Below are positions 9,839 through 17,976 of a stretch of DNA of 64,000 nt, in pieces. Each line of letters begins with the position of its first letter. Position 1 is the first letter of the stretch. Location: contig CAYXNJ010000007.1 in the NCBI GenBank assembly GCA_964466465.1, positions 1 through 64,000 on the forward strand. Reading direction: 5' to 3'. Position numbers and translations under genes: made by a program. This stretch comes from Sulfurospirillum sp964466465. Lineage in GTDB: Bacteria > Campylobacterota > Campylobacteria > Campylobacterales > Sulfurospirillaceae. The notes beneath the pieces were generated by a model. It searched no databases and was not told the DNA's origin. It saw only the letters and a program-made list of their open reading frames with translations.

Positions 9839-9918
9839 CTGGGTATCCTTACAATCATGGGGTTTTTAATCAGTGTAGCAATTTCATATAAAAAACACAT
9901 GACATTTGTATGAAATTT

Positions 9919-9968
9919 TTTAGAGGCAAAGTGTGTCAAGAAAAAAAGTGACAGACGTTACCTCTAAA
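9919..9968. repeat. Long imperfect inverted repeat between TRAP and lactate dehydrogenase genes
   Basis: Two 20-base arms (9919-9938 and 9949-9968) match at 17 of 20 positions around a 10-base A-rich loop. It lies just downstream of dctM and about 80 bp upstream of the oxidoreductase start. Neither strand has a clean U tract after it, so it may be a transcript-stabilising or regulatory hairpin rather than a simple terminator. Confidence 0.5.
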
Positions 9969-9999
9969 GAAAGAAAATATAGAATGATGCGTAAAAAAT

Positions 10000-11352
10000 T
10001 TATCGCACCATCATTGAAACACCATATATTTCTGGGAAAAGTGTAAAAATAACCATAACGAGTACTTGCAATAAAATAAATGGTACAACCCCTTTATAAA
10101 TATCGGTGGTTGCTACACTCGAGGGTGCGACACCTCTGAGATAAAAGAGACTAAACCCAAACGGTGGCGTTAGAAAAGAGGTTTGTAAATTAAGCGCTAT
10201 TAAAAGAGCATACCATACAGGGCTTAGTCCAATAGCTTCAGCAATTGGGGCTAAGATAGGAATGATAATGTAAGAAATTTCCACAAAATCAATAAAAAAT
10301 CCTAGCGCCATAATGGCTGCCATAGAGACCACAATGAAACCCCATTTTTCACCTGGTAACGAGCGCATGGCATCTGCGATAATTTCATCACCGCCTGTAT
10401 AACTAAAGACCATCGAAAATGCTGTCGCGCCGATCAAAATAGCAAAGACCATCGCCGTTGTTCGTACCGTCTCTGTTGAAGCTTCATAAATCATTTTCAG
10501 AGAAAACGACTTATACATCCATGCTAAAATCATCGCACCGATACATCCTACCGCTGAAGACTCAGTAGGTGTTGCTATACCTTCAAAGATAGAACCCAAT
10601 ACCAAAATAATCAAAATCAACGGAGGGAAAATCGCTTTAAACGCATTGAGCACTTGGTGCGCTTTACTTTGGGTTAGCTCACTTTTGGGAATGGCGGGAG
10701 CCATATCTTTATTGAAAAATGCGACTATTGCGATATAGAGAATATAAACAGCAACCAGTGTCAAACCTGGCCAAAAGGCACCCTCAAACAAGTCTCCTAC
10801 AGGAAGTTGGAAAACATCGCCTAAAATAATCAAAACAACCGAAGGTGGAATAATCTGCCCTAAGGTACCTGATGCACAGATGGTTCCACACGCAAGAGAT
10901 TTGGAGTAATTGTATTTAAGCATTACAGGCAAAGAAATGACACCCATCGCAACAACACTCGCCCCTACAACTCCCGTTGATGCAGCAAGCAGAGCACCTA
11001 CTAAAACCGTGCTGATGGCAAGACCTCCACGAATTTCACCAAATAAAAAACCCATTGCTTCTAAAAGACGCTCTGCCAAACGCGATTTTTGTAAAATAAT
11101 ACCCATCAAAATAAACATAGGAACAGAGATGAGAATGGTGTTGTTCATAATGCTCCAAATACGATGAGGCATAAAAGCAAACATACGCGCACCTATATCA
11201 AATCCTTCCATAAGCGTACCGCCATCTCCCAGTGCTTCTATCACCCCTGATGCCAAACCAAAAAAGACAGAAACCGCACCAAATGTAAACGCTACAGGAA
11301 AACCAATGAGGAGCATAAACATGCCCACAACAAACATAACGATGCCGATCAT
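10000..11352 (-). CDS. dctM: TRAP transporter large permease subunit (DctM type)
   Basis: A 450-residue, highly hydrophobic protein with about 12 predicted helices, the size and character of the TRAP-T large subunit that forms the Na+-coupled transport channel for organic acids. Residues such as the GCIGAMILAW and FLTPPFGFSLFYLRG segments are characteristic of DctM/SiaM proteins. Its start overlaps the stop of the small subunit by 4 bp (ATGA), so translation is coupled. No DctP binding protein is encoded next to it, which is unusual for a TRAP operon. The substrate is not readable; proximity to a lactate dehydrogenase type enzyme suggests a hydroxy acid or dicarboxylate. Confidence 0.93.
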   Translation of the reverse strand: MIGIVMFVVGMFMLLIGFPVAFTFGAVSVFFGLASGVIEALGDGGTLMEGFDIGARMFAFMPHRIWSIMNNTILISVPMFILMGIILQKSRLAERLLEAMGFLFGEIRGGLAISTVLVGALLAASTGVVGASVVAMGVISLPVMLKYNYSKSLACGTICASGTLGQIIPPSVVLIILGDVFQLPVGDLFEGAFWPGLTLVAVYILYIAIVAFFNKDMAPAIPKSELTQSKAHQVLNAFKAIFPPLILIILVLGSIFEGIATPTESSAVGCIGAMILAWMYKSFSLKMIYEASTETVRTTAMVFAILIGATAFSMVFSYTGGDEIIADAMRSLPGEKWGFIVVSMAAIMALGFFIDFVEISYIIIPILAPIAEAIGLSPVWYALLIALNLQTSFLTPPFGFSLFYLRGVAPSSVATTDIYKGVVPFILLQVLVMVIFTLFPEIYGVSMMVR

Positions 11353-11888
11353 AGCTCCTCCTGTTTTTTGAAGTGAGCGTGTGTGGCACCTCGATAAATG
11401 TTAATATTTTTAATCACAAAGCCAATGGACATAAAAATCAAGAGCCAAAATGAGAGTGGAATAAATGCTTTTAAAATCCAACGATGTGTCAATCCACCTG
11501 GATCACTGCTGATTTCATGCGACGTAAATGCTTCCATCACAAAACCCACGGAACTAAGAGCGACCAATAATGCAATAGGTGTGATAAAAACAATCGTACC
11601 CATAATATTTACTAACGCCTTTTTGCGATCACTAAATTTAGCATACAGTACATCAACACGTACATGTGAATCTTCCATCAGCGCATACGAAGTTCCGAGT
11701 AAAATAATCACAGAGAAAAGATGCCATTCCATCTCTTGAAGTGCAATAGAGCCATTTTTAAAAACATACCGCATAAAAACATCGTAGAAGATATTTAGCA
11801 TCATCACAACCATAAGCAACGAACAAACATACCCAATAAAGCGGCTGATTTTATCAAACCACTTTTCAATCTTCAAAAGCATTAACAT
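11349..11888 (-). CDS. dctQ: TRAP transporter small permease subunit (DctQ type)
   Basis: A 179-residue membrane protein with four helices, matching TRAP small subunits that assemble with DctM. The first helix contains GYVCSLLMVVMMLNIFYDV and the next region has EMEWHLFSVIILLGTSYAL, the E-W-H-L pattern common in DctQ. It precedes and overlaps dctM by 4 bp. Upstream, only about 80 bp separate it from the response regulator stop, half of it taken by a hairpin with a U tract, so its transcription is probably conditional on that structure or on a promoter inside the regulator gene. Confidence 0.9.
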   Translation of the reverse strand: MLMLLKIEKWFDKISRFIGYVCSLLMVVMMLNIFYDVFMRYVFKNGSIALQEMEWHLFSVIILLGTSYALMEDSHVRVDVLYAKFSDRKKALVNIMGTIVFITPIALLVALSSVGFVMEAFTSHEISSDPGGLTHRWILKAFIPLSFWLLIFMSIGFVIKNINIYRGATHAHFKKQEEL

Positions 11889-11902
11889 CCTTTTCTAAAA
11901 AT

Positions 11903-11942
11903 ACAAAGAGCGAATCTTGACATACCAAGACTCGCTCTTTGT
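11903..11942 (-). terminator. Terminator or attenuator between the response regulator and dctQ
   Basis: Arms ACAAAGAGCGA and TCGCTCTTTGT (11 bp) plus an inner TCTTG/CAAGA stem after one mismatch; on the minus strand the hairpin is followed by ATTTTTAG. It starts 26 bp after the regulator stop and ends 14 bp before the dctQ start, leaving no room for a normal promoter downstream of it. Confidence 0.75.
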
Positions 11943-11968
11943 GTCACAACCTTTCTTTTTTTATTGCA

Positions 11969-12610
11969 TTAATAACGCAATATATACCCCACATCAACCA
12001 CCGTTTCAATACACTCAAAAGGGATTTTTTTACGAAGTCTTCGCATTAAAGAGCGAATTGAATCTAAACTTGCAAAATTGCCTTCCCATACCATTGCTTG
12101 AATTTTGTCAAATGAGACCACTTTACCTTTTTCGCTGATGAGAACATTTAACAGCAGCTTTTCTTTACGGGAAAGATGCTCTTCCAAATTTCCTATACGC
12201 AATAAACTTGTCTTAAAATCAAACTGACAGTCATGCCCAAGATCGACAATATCATGGCGAATGTTACACAATTTTTCAATTTTTATTTCCAATTCGTCAA
12301 TGAAAAAAGGCTTTTTTAGAAAATCATTACATCCATAATTGTACGCATCCTTAATCACTTCTAACTCGACGCTAGAACTAATGATAATAACGGGCGTTTC
12401 AGGATAAAAATCGCGTATTTGTTTCAGAATCTCAATGCCATCTAGGCTTGGAACATTAATATCTAAAATAAAACAACTGTAACCATTATCGAGTGCATCA
12501 TACGCTTCTTGTCCATCAATAAAGGAGTCAACGATATACGCTTTTGCCTCCAAACGTTTTACAATGGTAGCATTGAGACGTGCGTTATCTTCTAAGAGTA
12601 AAATTTTCAT
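11969..12610 (-). CDS. Response regulator, OmpR-like winged helix, next to TRAP genes
   Basis: 213 residues: receiver domain with acidic pocket E7/D8 and phosphoacceptor D50 in CFILDINVPSLDG, Lys in the FLKKPF loop, and a C-terminal winged-helix domain (about residues 125-213). Its ATG overlaps the kinase stop by 4 bp, so the two proteins are translationally coupled. The neighbouring TRAP genes are the obvious target, in the manner of Dct systems. It is short for the OmpR family, with a brief linker. Confidence 0.9.
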   Translation of the reverse strand: MKILLLEDNARLNATIVKRLEAKAYIVDSFIDGQEAYDALDNGYSCFILDINVPSLDGIEILKQIRDFYPETPVIIISSSVELEVIKDAYNYGCNDFLKKPFFIDELEIKIEKLCNIRHDIVDLGHDCQFDFKTSLLRIGNLEEHLSRKEKLLLNVLISEKGKVVSFDKIQAMVWEGNFASLDSIRSLMRRLRKKIPFECIETVVDVGYILRY

Positions 12611-14787
12611 TCTCCGCCTTTCGTATTAGGAACTAAAATGGTAAACTCAACCGTATTCACACCCCTGTTTGAAACACGAATACTACCACCCATTTTATCT
12701 TCAATAATCATTTTTGCCATGTATAATCCAAGACCTGTGCCATTTTTAGTGGTTGTAAAGTATGGATCGAAAATAAAACCAATAATTTTATCAGGAATGA
12801 GTCCCCCATCATCGCTTACGATAATTTTCGTATGGATAATTTCACGATCCACAGCAACATCAATGTTGCCGCCTTTTTTAGACTTAATAAGTTTGTTTTT
12901 AGCATTATTGATGACATTAATTAACACTTGCTTAAATTCGTTTTCATACCCATAGACAGGAAATGTCTCTTCATCTTTAAGATACTCTACACGCAAATTA
13001 ATATGCGCATAAAAAATCTGCCTTCCAATAATTTCAAGCACCTCGCTGAGCGCCTTTTTAGCGCAAAAAAGCGTTTTACGTGTTGATGGTTTAAGGAAAT
13101 TTCTAAAATCTTTAAGCGTTTGTGACATATATTGTATCTGAATGATAGCGTCGCGTACAAACTCTTTCATTTTAACACGATCCATTTCACCACTGTTAAA
13201 ACAAAATTCCATATCTTGCATGATAGCAGAAAGTTCTACCAATGGCTCATTCCATTGGTGCGCGACTCCTGCGATCATTTCGCCCATCTCTGTGAGTTTA
13301 GACTGCTGTATTAAAAACTGCTGATGTTGCATACGCTCCGTGACATCATCCATCACACATACAATACCACCAACACTGCCATCGCTATTACTATAGACCG
13401 CTTTGCTCAGGGCAAAAAGTCGTGCTCGTTTTTTAGGAAGATGTAACATTAACTCAATCGTTTCAGAACCTTTAGTTTTCAAAAGCTCAAGATCGCCCTT
13501 ACGCCTCTCTGTTGCCCATTCCCCTGGGTAAAAATCAAAAATCGTTTTTCCAATCATCTCTTCTTTGGTGCGATCATACAACTTTGCAAATGCCGTATTA
13601 CTACCAATATATTCACCATGAACATTCGTATAATAGATAGGATTGGGGATTGTATCAAGCAGTACTTTAATAAATTCAAGTTGATTTTTCAAAGCCATTT
13701 CACTCTGTTTTCGGATACGTACATTTTGCATTAAGAAAAGCACAATCATAATAATTGCACTGAAAATTGCGGCAAACAACCAAACATACTGTTTATACTC
13801 TTCGTAAAAAGAGAAAGGTTTATTGATCACTTCATAATTTTTGAGTACTGGTGAAGGATTAATCTTATGATATTCTAATTCTTTGTAATCAAACATATAG
13901 CGATTGGGGCTCTTTTCCACAATAGGAATATGACGAGGATCTTTTCCCGCAAAAATCTGTTCAACAATTTTGCAAGCGGCTTCTGCTTGCGAAATAGCAC
14001 TGGTTAAGAAACCACCCACAATGCCATAATCCAAATAAAAATCCCAAAGCCCATATATTGGGCTATTGGTAATTTTACGAATCTGCTGTAAGTTATCTTT
14101 GTAGGTAAAAAATCGTCCTGTTTTATCTTTAAAAAGAAGAACCCATAAAATGGCACTATTTCTACCAAGATCCGCCGTTTTAGAGGCTATCTCTTCCATA
14201 TCCATGCTATCTACATGCTCTATTTCAATGCGACTTTTGTATTTTGATTCAACAGCGTCAATCTCTTTACGAATGGCATCACCTGTAATGGATCGCTCAT
14301 TAATAACCAGAATCTTATCTAAATTGGGTTGTAGGGCTAGTATTAGATCAATATTTTTTTCAATATCAACATTTTCTACAACGCCGCTAATGCGCTTTAT
14401 CCCTTGGATTAATGTGGTTTCAAAATTGTTAATACCAACAAAAACCACAGGAGTATTATCAAAAAGCTCTTTGTAGTGTTCTTGTACAAAAGCAAGAGCA
14501 CTATTATCAACCGCCATAACAACATCAAAATGATAATTTTTAAATCGTTCTTTGTAGTAGCGATAAAACTCTGCTAAATATTCAGGGCTATCAACACGTT
14601 TTGTATCCATGTACACGGTTGATACAAATGTATTATCTTTATCTGAAAAGTTTTTCTCAACAACCCTTGAGATGTCATCACTCCATTTATACCCTTTATG
14701 GTACGAATGAATGAGTAAAATATCTTTAGTGTTTTGTGCCCATAGTACTCCGATGCTAAGACATAAGAGGAGAAAAACCTTCTTCAT
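12607..14787 (-). CDS. Sensor histidine kinase with periplasmic binding-protein-like sensor and PAS domain
   Basis: 726 residues. N-terminal signal sequence (residues 1-17, ending WAQ), then about 300 periplasmic residues resembling ABC-type substrate-binding proteins (IHSYHKGYKW, VVMAVDNSALAF, IYGLWDFYLDYGIVGG), a membrane helix near 335-355, a PAS domain about 370-480, a His box AHQWNEPL near 507 (the usual Campylobacterota form is HQWRQPL), and an ATPase domain ending with GTGLGLYMAKM near 680. The sensor fold suggests direct binding of a small solute outside the cell, which would explain control of the adjacent TRAP transporter. It follows a small hypothetical gene by 14 bp and overlaps the regulator. 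Confidence 0.93.
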   Translation of the reverse strand: MKKVFLLLCLSIGVLWAQNTKDILLIHSYHKGYKWSDDISRVVEKNFSDKDNTFVSTVYMDTKRVDSPEYLAEFYRYYKERFKNYHFDVVMAVDNSALAFVQEHYKELFDNTPVVFVGINNFETTLIQGIKRISGVVENVDIEKNIDLILALQPNLDKILVINERSITGDAIRKEIDAVESKYKSRIEIEHVDSMDMEEIASKTADLGRNSAILWVLLFKDKTGRFFTYKDNLQQIRKITNSPIYGLWDFYLDYGIVGGFLTSAISQAEAACKIVEQIFAGKDPRHIPIVEKSPNRYMFDYKELEYHKINPSPVLKNYEVINKPFSFYEEYKQYVWLFAAIFSAIIMIVLFLMQNVRIRKQSEMALKNQLEFIKVLLDTIPNPIYYTNVHGEYIGSNTAFAKLYDRTKEEMIGKTIFDFYPGEWATERRKGDLELLKTKGSETIELMLHLPKKRARLFALSKAVYSNSDGSVGGIVCVMDDVTERMQHQQFLIQQSKLTEMGEMIAGVAHQWNEPLVELSAIMQDMEFCFNSGEMDRVKMKEFVRDAIIQIQYMSQTLKDFRNFLKPSTRKTLFCAKKALSEVLEIIGRQIFYAHINLRVEYLKDEETFPVYGYENEFKQVLINVINNAKNKLIKSKKGGNIDVAVDREIIHTKIIVSDDGGLIPDKIIGFIFDPYFTTTKNGTGLGLYMAKMIIEDKMGGSIRVSNRGVNTVEFTILVPNTKGGE

Positions 14788-14801
14788 CTAAGGTATAAGA
14801 G

Positions 14802-15062
14802 CTAAATAATAAAAAAATTTTCAGGATGTTTAATGATAGCGCCATGCTCAGCAATAGCTTCATCTGCCATATTGTAGCGTTCATTAAAAATAGGATGATG
14901 AAACTGCACTTCGTCATTAATGATCTCAAAGACCATCGTTTCATAGACAATTTTTTTAGAATCACCCTCAAAAAAAGAGTGCCTAACATGCATACTAATG
15001 GTGGAAATTAAAAATTCTCTCCCATCAATTTTAATGACATTTTTTAGTTCTAACTCTCTCAT
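14802..15062 (-). CDS. Small hypothetical protein upstream of the TRAP-linked kinase
   Basis: 86 residues from an ATG at 15062 preceded by AAAGGTTGTTG; the frame stays open further upstream to 15104, but that extension lacks a ribosome site. The protein is acidic and cytoplasmic with no membrane helix; residues such as MHVRHSFFEG and EVQFHHPIFNERYN give it several histidines. I do not recognise the family. Position 14 bp before the sensor kinase suggests it is co-transcribed with the two-component system and could be an accessory protein, but that is inference from location alone. Confidence 0.6.
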   Translation of the reverse strand: MRELELKNVIKIDGREFLISTISMHVRHSFFEGDSKKIVYETMVFEIINDEVQFHHPIFNERYNMADEAIAEHGAIIKHPENFFII

Positions 15063-15158
15063 CAACAACCTTTCAAAACTGAAAAATAGAAGCGATATTA
15101 ACATAATTCAACATTGAAGTTTATAAAATAAAGATTTTAAAAGAAGAAAAAAAAAGGA

Positions 15159-15243
15159 TGGTGCGGACGGGGGGATTTGAACCCCCACACACGTAGTGCG
15201 CTACCACCTCAAGGTAGTGTGTCTACCGTTCCACCACGTCCGC
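15159..15243 (-). tRNA. tRNA-Leu (anticodon GAG)
   Basis: Reading the minus strand, the 7-bp acceptor stem GCGGACG pairs with the 3' CGUCCGC, followed by discriminator A and an encoded CCA. The anticodon stem CUACC/GGUAG encloses the loop UUGAGGU, giving anticodon GAG (codons CUC and CUU). The long variable arm and the T loop GUUCAAAUC confirm a class II leucine tRNA. Total length 85 nt including CCA. Confidence 0.97.
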
Positions 15244-15256
15244 ATAAAAGAGGAGT

Positions 15257-15276
15257 GAGACCTTAGAAAAGGTCTC
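15257..15276. terminator. Hairpin between atpE and tRNA-Leu
   Basis: Perfect 8-bp stem GAGACCTT / AAGGTCTC with an AGAA loop. The plus-strand side is followed by GTTTTATTT; the minus-strand side, after atpE, by ACTCCTCTTTT. It probably attenuates or ends the atpE transcript before the tRNA. Confidence 0.65.
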
Positions 15277-15294
15277 GTTTTATTTGCTTGTTAA

Positions 15295-15597
15295 TTAACC
15301 AAGAAATGGGTTTTTGTAAAGAAGGATCAAAGAGATAACAAGTGCATAAATAACTTGTGCTTCGATCATCGCTAGTGCAATAAACATTGTAGTTACAAGT
15401 TTACCACCAAGACCAGGATTTCTTGCTGTTCCTGAAATTGCTGAAGATGCAGTGTTACCCATACCGATTGCGCCACCAAGTGCAGCAAGACCAAGTACGA
15501 TACCTACAGCAAGTGCTGAATAAGCTTTAACTGTTTCACCTTCACCTGCAAATGCAAATGTTGCAAATGCTACCATTAAAAAAAGAATCTTTTTCAA
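15295..15597 (-). CDS. atpE: ATP synthase F0 subunit c
   Basis: 100 residues forming the two-helix hairpin of the rotary c ring. The glycine-rich first helix (GLAALGGAIGMGNTASSA), the polar loop with ARNPG, and the second helix with the essential Glu in MIEAQVIYALV are all present. The residue after Glu is Ala rather than Ser/Thr, so I see no Na+-binding signature and expect a proton ring. The N-terminal MKKILFLMVAFATFAFAGEGE extension is typical of Campylobacterota c subunits. It stands alone, away from the other atp genes, as in Campylobacter. Confidence 0.95.
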   Translation of the reverse strand: MKKILFLMVAFATFAFAGEGETVKAYSALAVGIVLGLAALGGAIGMGNTASSAISGTARNPGLGGKLVTTMFIALAMIEAQVIYALVISLILLYKNPFLG

Positions 15598-15665
15598 AGA
15601 TTGCTCCTATATTTTTTTCAAAGTCTGTTCGGATATAATCCCTACTTTCCACTTTGTGAGCGAGA

Positions 15666-15671
15666 TTATAG
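15666..15671 (-). promoter_or_regulatory. Predicted -10 box for atpE
   Basis: A perfect TATAAT on the minus strand about 70 bp upstream of the atpE start, followed by CTCGCTCAC; it gives a 5' leader of roughly 60 nt. Campylobacterota sigma-70 promoters often show only the -10 element. Confidence 0.5.
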
Positions 15672-15699
15672 CCATCTAATTGTTAAAAATCCTTTAAAG

Positions 15700-17946
15700 T
15701 TAGCGCTCTAAGCCTAACTCTATCTTATTCCCTGTTTGTTTTAATACTTTTACACGTACTTTTTGCTCTAAGCTCAAATAATCACTTACTTTATCAACAC
15801 GATGGTCCGCAATTTTGGATACATGTAAAAGACCATCAATACCACCAGGAAGCTCAATAAACGCACCGAAATCAACAATGCGCTTTACTACACCATCAAC
15901 GACTTCATCCTGAACAAATGTTGGGATAGGCTTCTCTTCTTTATGACCATGTCCATGTTTGTCTCCACGATCTCTTCCATGACCACCACGACCACCAAAA
16001 GCAGGCTTGTTTGTAATTTGAATGATATGCTCTTTGGCTGCTTCTACTTTTTCTTTGTTTTCGCCAGCAATCTTAACTTCACCTTTTTCACGGTCAAGGT
16101 CAATAGAGACTTCAAATTTTTCAATAATTTCTCGAATCGTTTTACCTGCTTGTCCAATAATATCTACAATTTTAGACGGATCAACATTGAAAAGCTCTAG
16201 CTTTGGTAAAATAGCATTGTTAACTACAATTTCTTCATTTGCAGCTTCCATCAAGCCTAAGATATGCGCTCTACCCTCTTTTGCTTGATACAATGCTTCT
16301 TTTAAAACATCGCGTGAAATACCACCTAATTTAATGTCCATTTGAAGGGCAGTAATACCTTCACGTGTACCTGCTACTTTAAAGTCCATATCACCATCAT
16401 GATCTTCTAAGCCCATAATATCACTTAAAACCGCGTGTTTGTCCCCTTCAAAAATAAGCCCCATAGCAATACCTGCTACAAGTTTTTCAAGATGAATGCC
16501 AGCAGCTTTCAGGGCTAATGCACCTCCACAGATAGTCGCCATAGAGGAAGAACCATTGGATTCTAAAATCTCAGAAACTAGGCGAATGGTTTGTAAGCGA
16601 TTCATATCAACAACTGGTTCTAATGCACGACGAGCAAGATTACCATGCCCTAATTCTCTTCGGCCTGGTGCACGAAGTGGAGAAGCTTCACCCACAGAGA
16701 AACCTGGGAAATTATAGTTCACCATAAATGTATCATTAATTGTATTTTTCTCGGTTAAAAGATCATACATCTGTGCATCTTTATCATTGCCCAATGTTGC
16801 GACAACTAATGCTTGTGTTTGTCCACGTGTAAAGAGACATGAGCCATGTGCAAGAGGTAATAGATTTGTCTCAATGCTAATAGGTCTGATTTCATTAAGT
16901 TTTCTACCATCAGCACGAACACGTTTTTCAATAATCATTTCACGTACAATTTTCTTTTTATAGGCATTGACAACGCTATCAACAAGATCTTTGCTCCAGC
17001 CTTCTAAAACGGCAACTTCATCACTTAAGATTTTAGTAACAATTTTTCCAAGCTCACTTGCTCGTTCACTTTTTGCCATTTGATTGATGGCATTATAAAC
17101 TTCTTCTTTATAAAACTCGTCAATGTAGGCATAAATAGAATCATTGACTAAATCTTGCTTATAATCAAGAATAGCATCTTCTTTTTTCAAAGGCTTAAAT
17201 GTATTTTCATAAGCTGATGTAGCTTCCGTAATAGCACTTTGAGCTTTATCAATTGCAGCTAAGATAGCATCTTCATCAAACTCATTTACAGATTGTTTAG
17301 CGATAACGCTCTCTGCAAGTGTAGGATCAAGCATAGGATCAATTGCCATGACAGGAAGGCTCATCGTTTCCATTGAAGCAATAGAGCGCATTTCAATCAT
17401 TAAGAGCTCTTCTTTAGTTCCTGCTACGTAAAGATCTAGTGAACTCGTTTTTAAAGCTGAATTTGAAGGGTTCACAACATATTGTCCATCAATATAGCCA
17501 ATTCGTACACCTGCAACTGCTTTATTTACTGGAATGTCTGAAAGATAAAGAGCAGCACTAGCAGCATTAAGAGCAGCTACTTGAAGATCGACTTCTGAAT
17601 CACAACTTAAGACAAAAACAGTAATCTGTGTTGGATAAGCATACCCTTTTGGGAAAAGTGGTCTAAGGCTTCTATCAATAATGCGTGAAGTCAATGTCTC
17701 AAAATCACCTGGTTTGGTTTCACGCTTGAAATAACCACCAGGAATTTTTCCAACGGCATATGTTTTTTCAATATACTGCACAGTCAATGGTACAAAGTTT
17801 TCGGCAACCTGAGCATCATCTCTTGCAACCGTTGCTAAAATAACCGTATTTTTAATTTTTAATAATGCAGCCCCTGCTGCTTGCTTTGCAACTTTACCAA
17901 TATCATAAATCTCTTCTTGATTATTGACGCTAATTTTATACTCCAC
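15700..17946 (-). CDS. pnp: Polyribonucleotide nucleotidyltransferase (PNPase)
   Basis: 748-residue phosphorolytic 3'-5' exoribonuclease that degrades mRNA as a trimer. Domains in order: RNase PH-like 1, helical linker, RNase PH-like 2 (with LAHGSCLFTRGQTQALV and the DHDGDMDFKVAGT catalytic region), KH (GQAGKTIREIIE) and S1 (VVDGVVKRIVDFGAFIELPGGIDGL, not quoted in full). Between KH and S1 there is a Gly/His/Arg/Asp-rich insert, roughly GGRGGHGRDRGDKHGHGH, not present in the common bacterial enzyme. It lies 30 bp after lptD and is probably in the same transcript. Confidence 0.97.
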   Translation of the reverse strand: MEYKISVNNQEEIYDIGKVAKQAAGAALLKIKNTVILATVARDDAQVAENFVPLTVQYIEKTYAVGKIPGGYFKRETKPGDFETLTSRIIDRSLRPLFPKGYAYPTQITVFVLSCDSEVDLQVAALNAASAALYLSDIPVNKAVAGVRIGYIDGQYVVNPSNSALKTSSLDLYVAGTKEELLMIEMRSIASMETMSLPVMAIDPMLDPTLAESVIAKQSVNEFDEDAILAAIDKAQSAITEATSAYENTFKPLKKEDAILDYKQDLVNDSIYAYIDEFYKEEVYNAINQMAKSERASELGKIVTKILSDEVAVLEGWSKDLVDSVVNAYKKKIVREMIIEKRVRADGRKLNEIRPISIETNLLPLAHGSCLFTRGQTQALVVATLGNDKDAQMYDLLTEKNTINDTFMVNYNFPGFSVGEASPLRAPGRRELGHGNLARRALEPVVDMNRLQTIRLVSEILESNGSSSMATICGGALALKAAGIHLEKLVAGIAMGLIFEGDKHAVLSDIMGLEDHDGDMDFKVAGTREGITALQMDIKLGGISRDVLKEALYQAKEGRAHILGLMEAANEEIVVNNAILPKLELFNVDPSKIVDIIGQAGKTIREIIEKFEVSIDLDREKGEVKIAGENKEKVEAAKEHIIQITNKPAFGGRGGHGRDRGDKHGHGHKEEKPIPTFVQDEVVDGVVKRIVDFGAFIELPGGIDGLLHVSKIADHRVDKVSDYLSLEQKVRVKVLKQTGNKIELGLER

Positions 17947-17976
17947 GCTTATGCTCCTTCAATTTTTAACTTACGC

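Noticed and set aside
11903..11942. Sigma-54 promoter for dctQ inside the hairpin
   Set aside because: A GG and a GC doublet are present but their spacing does not match the -24/-12 consensus.
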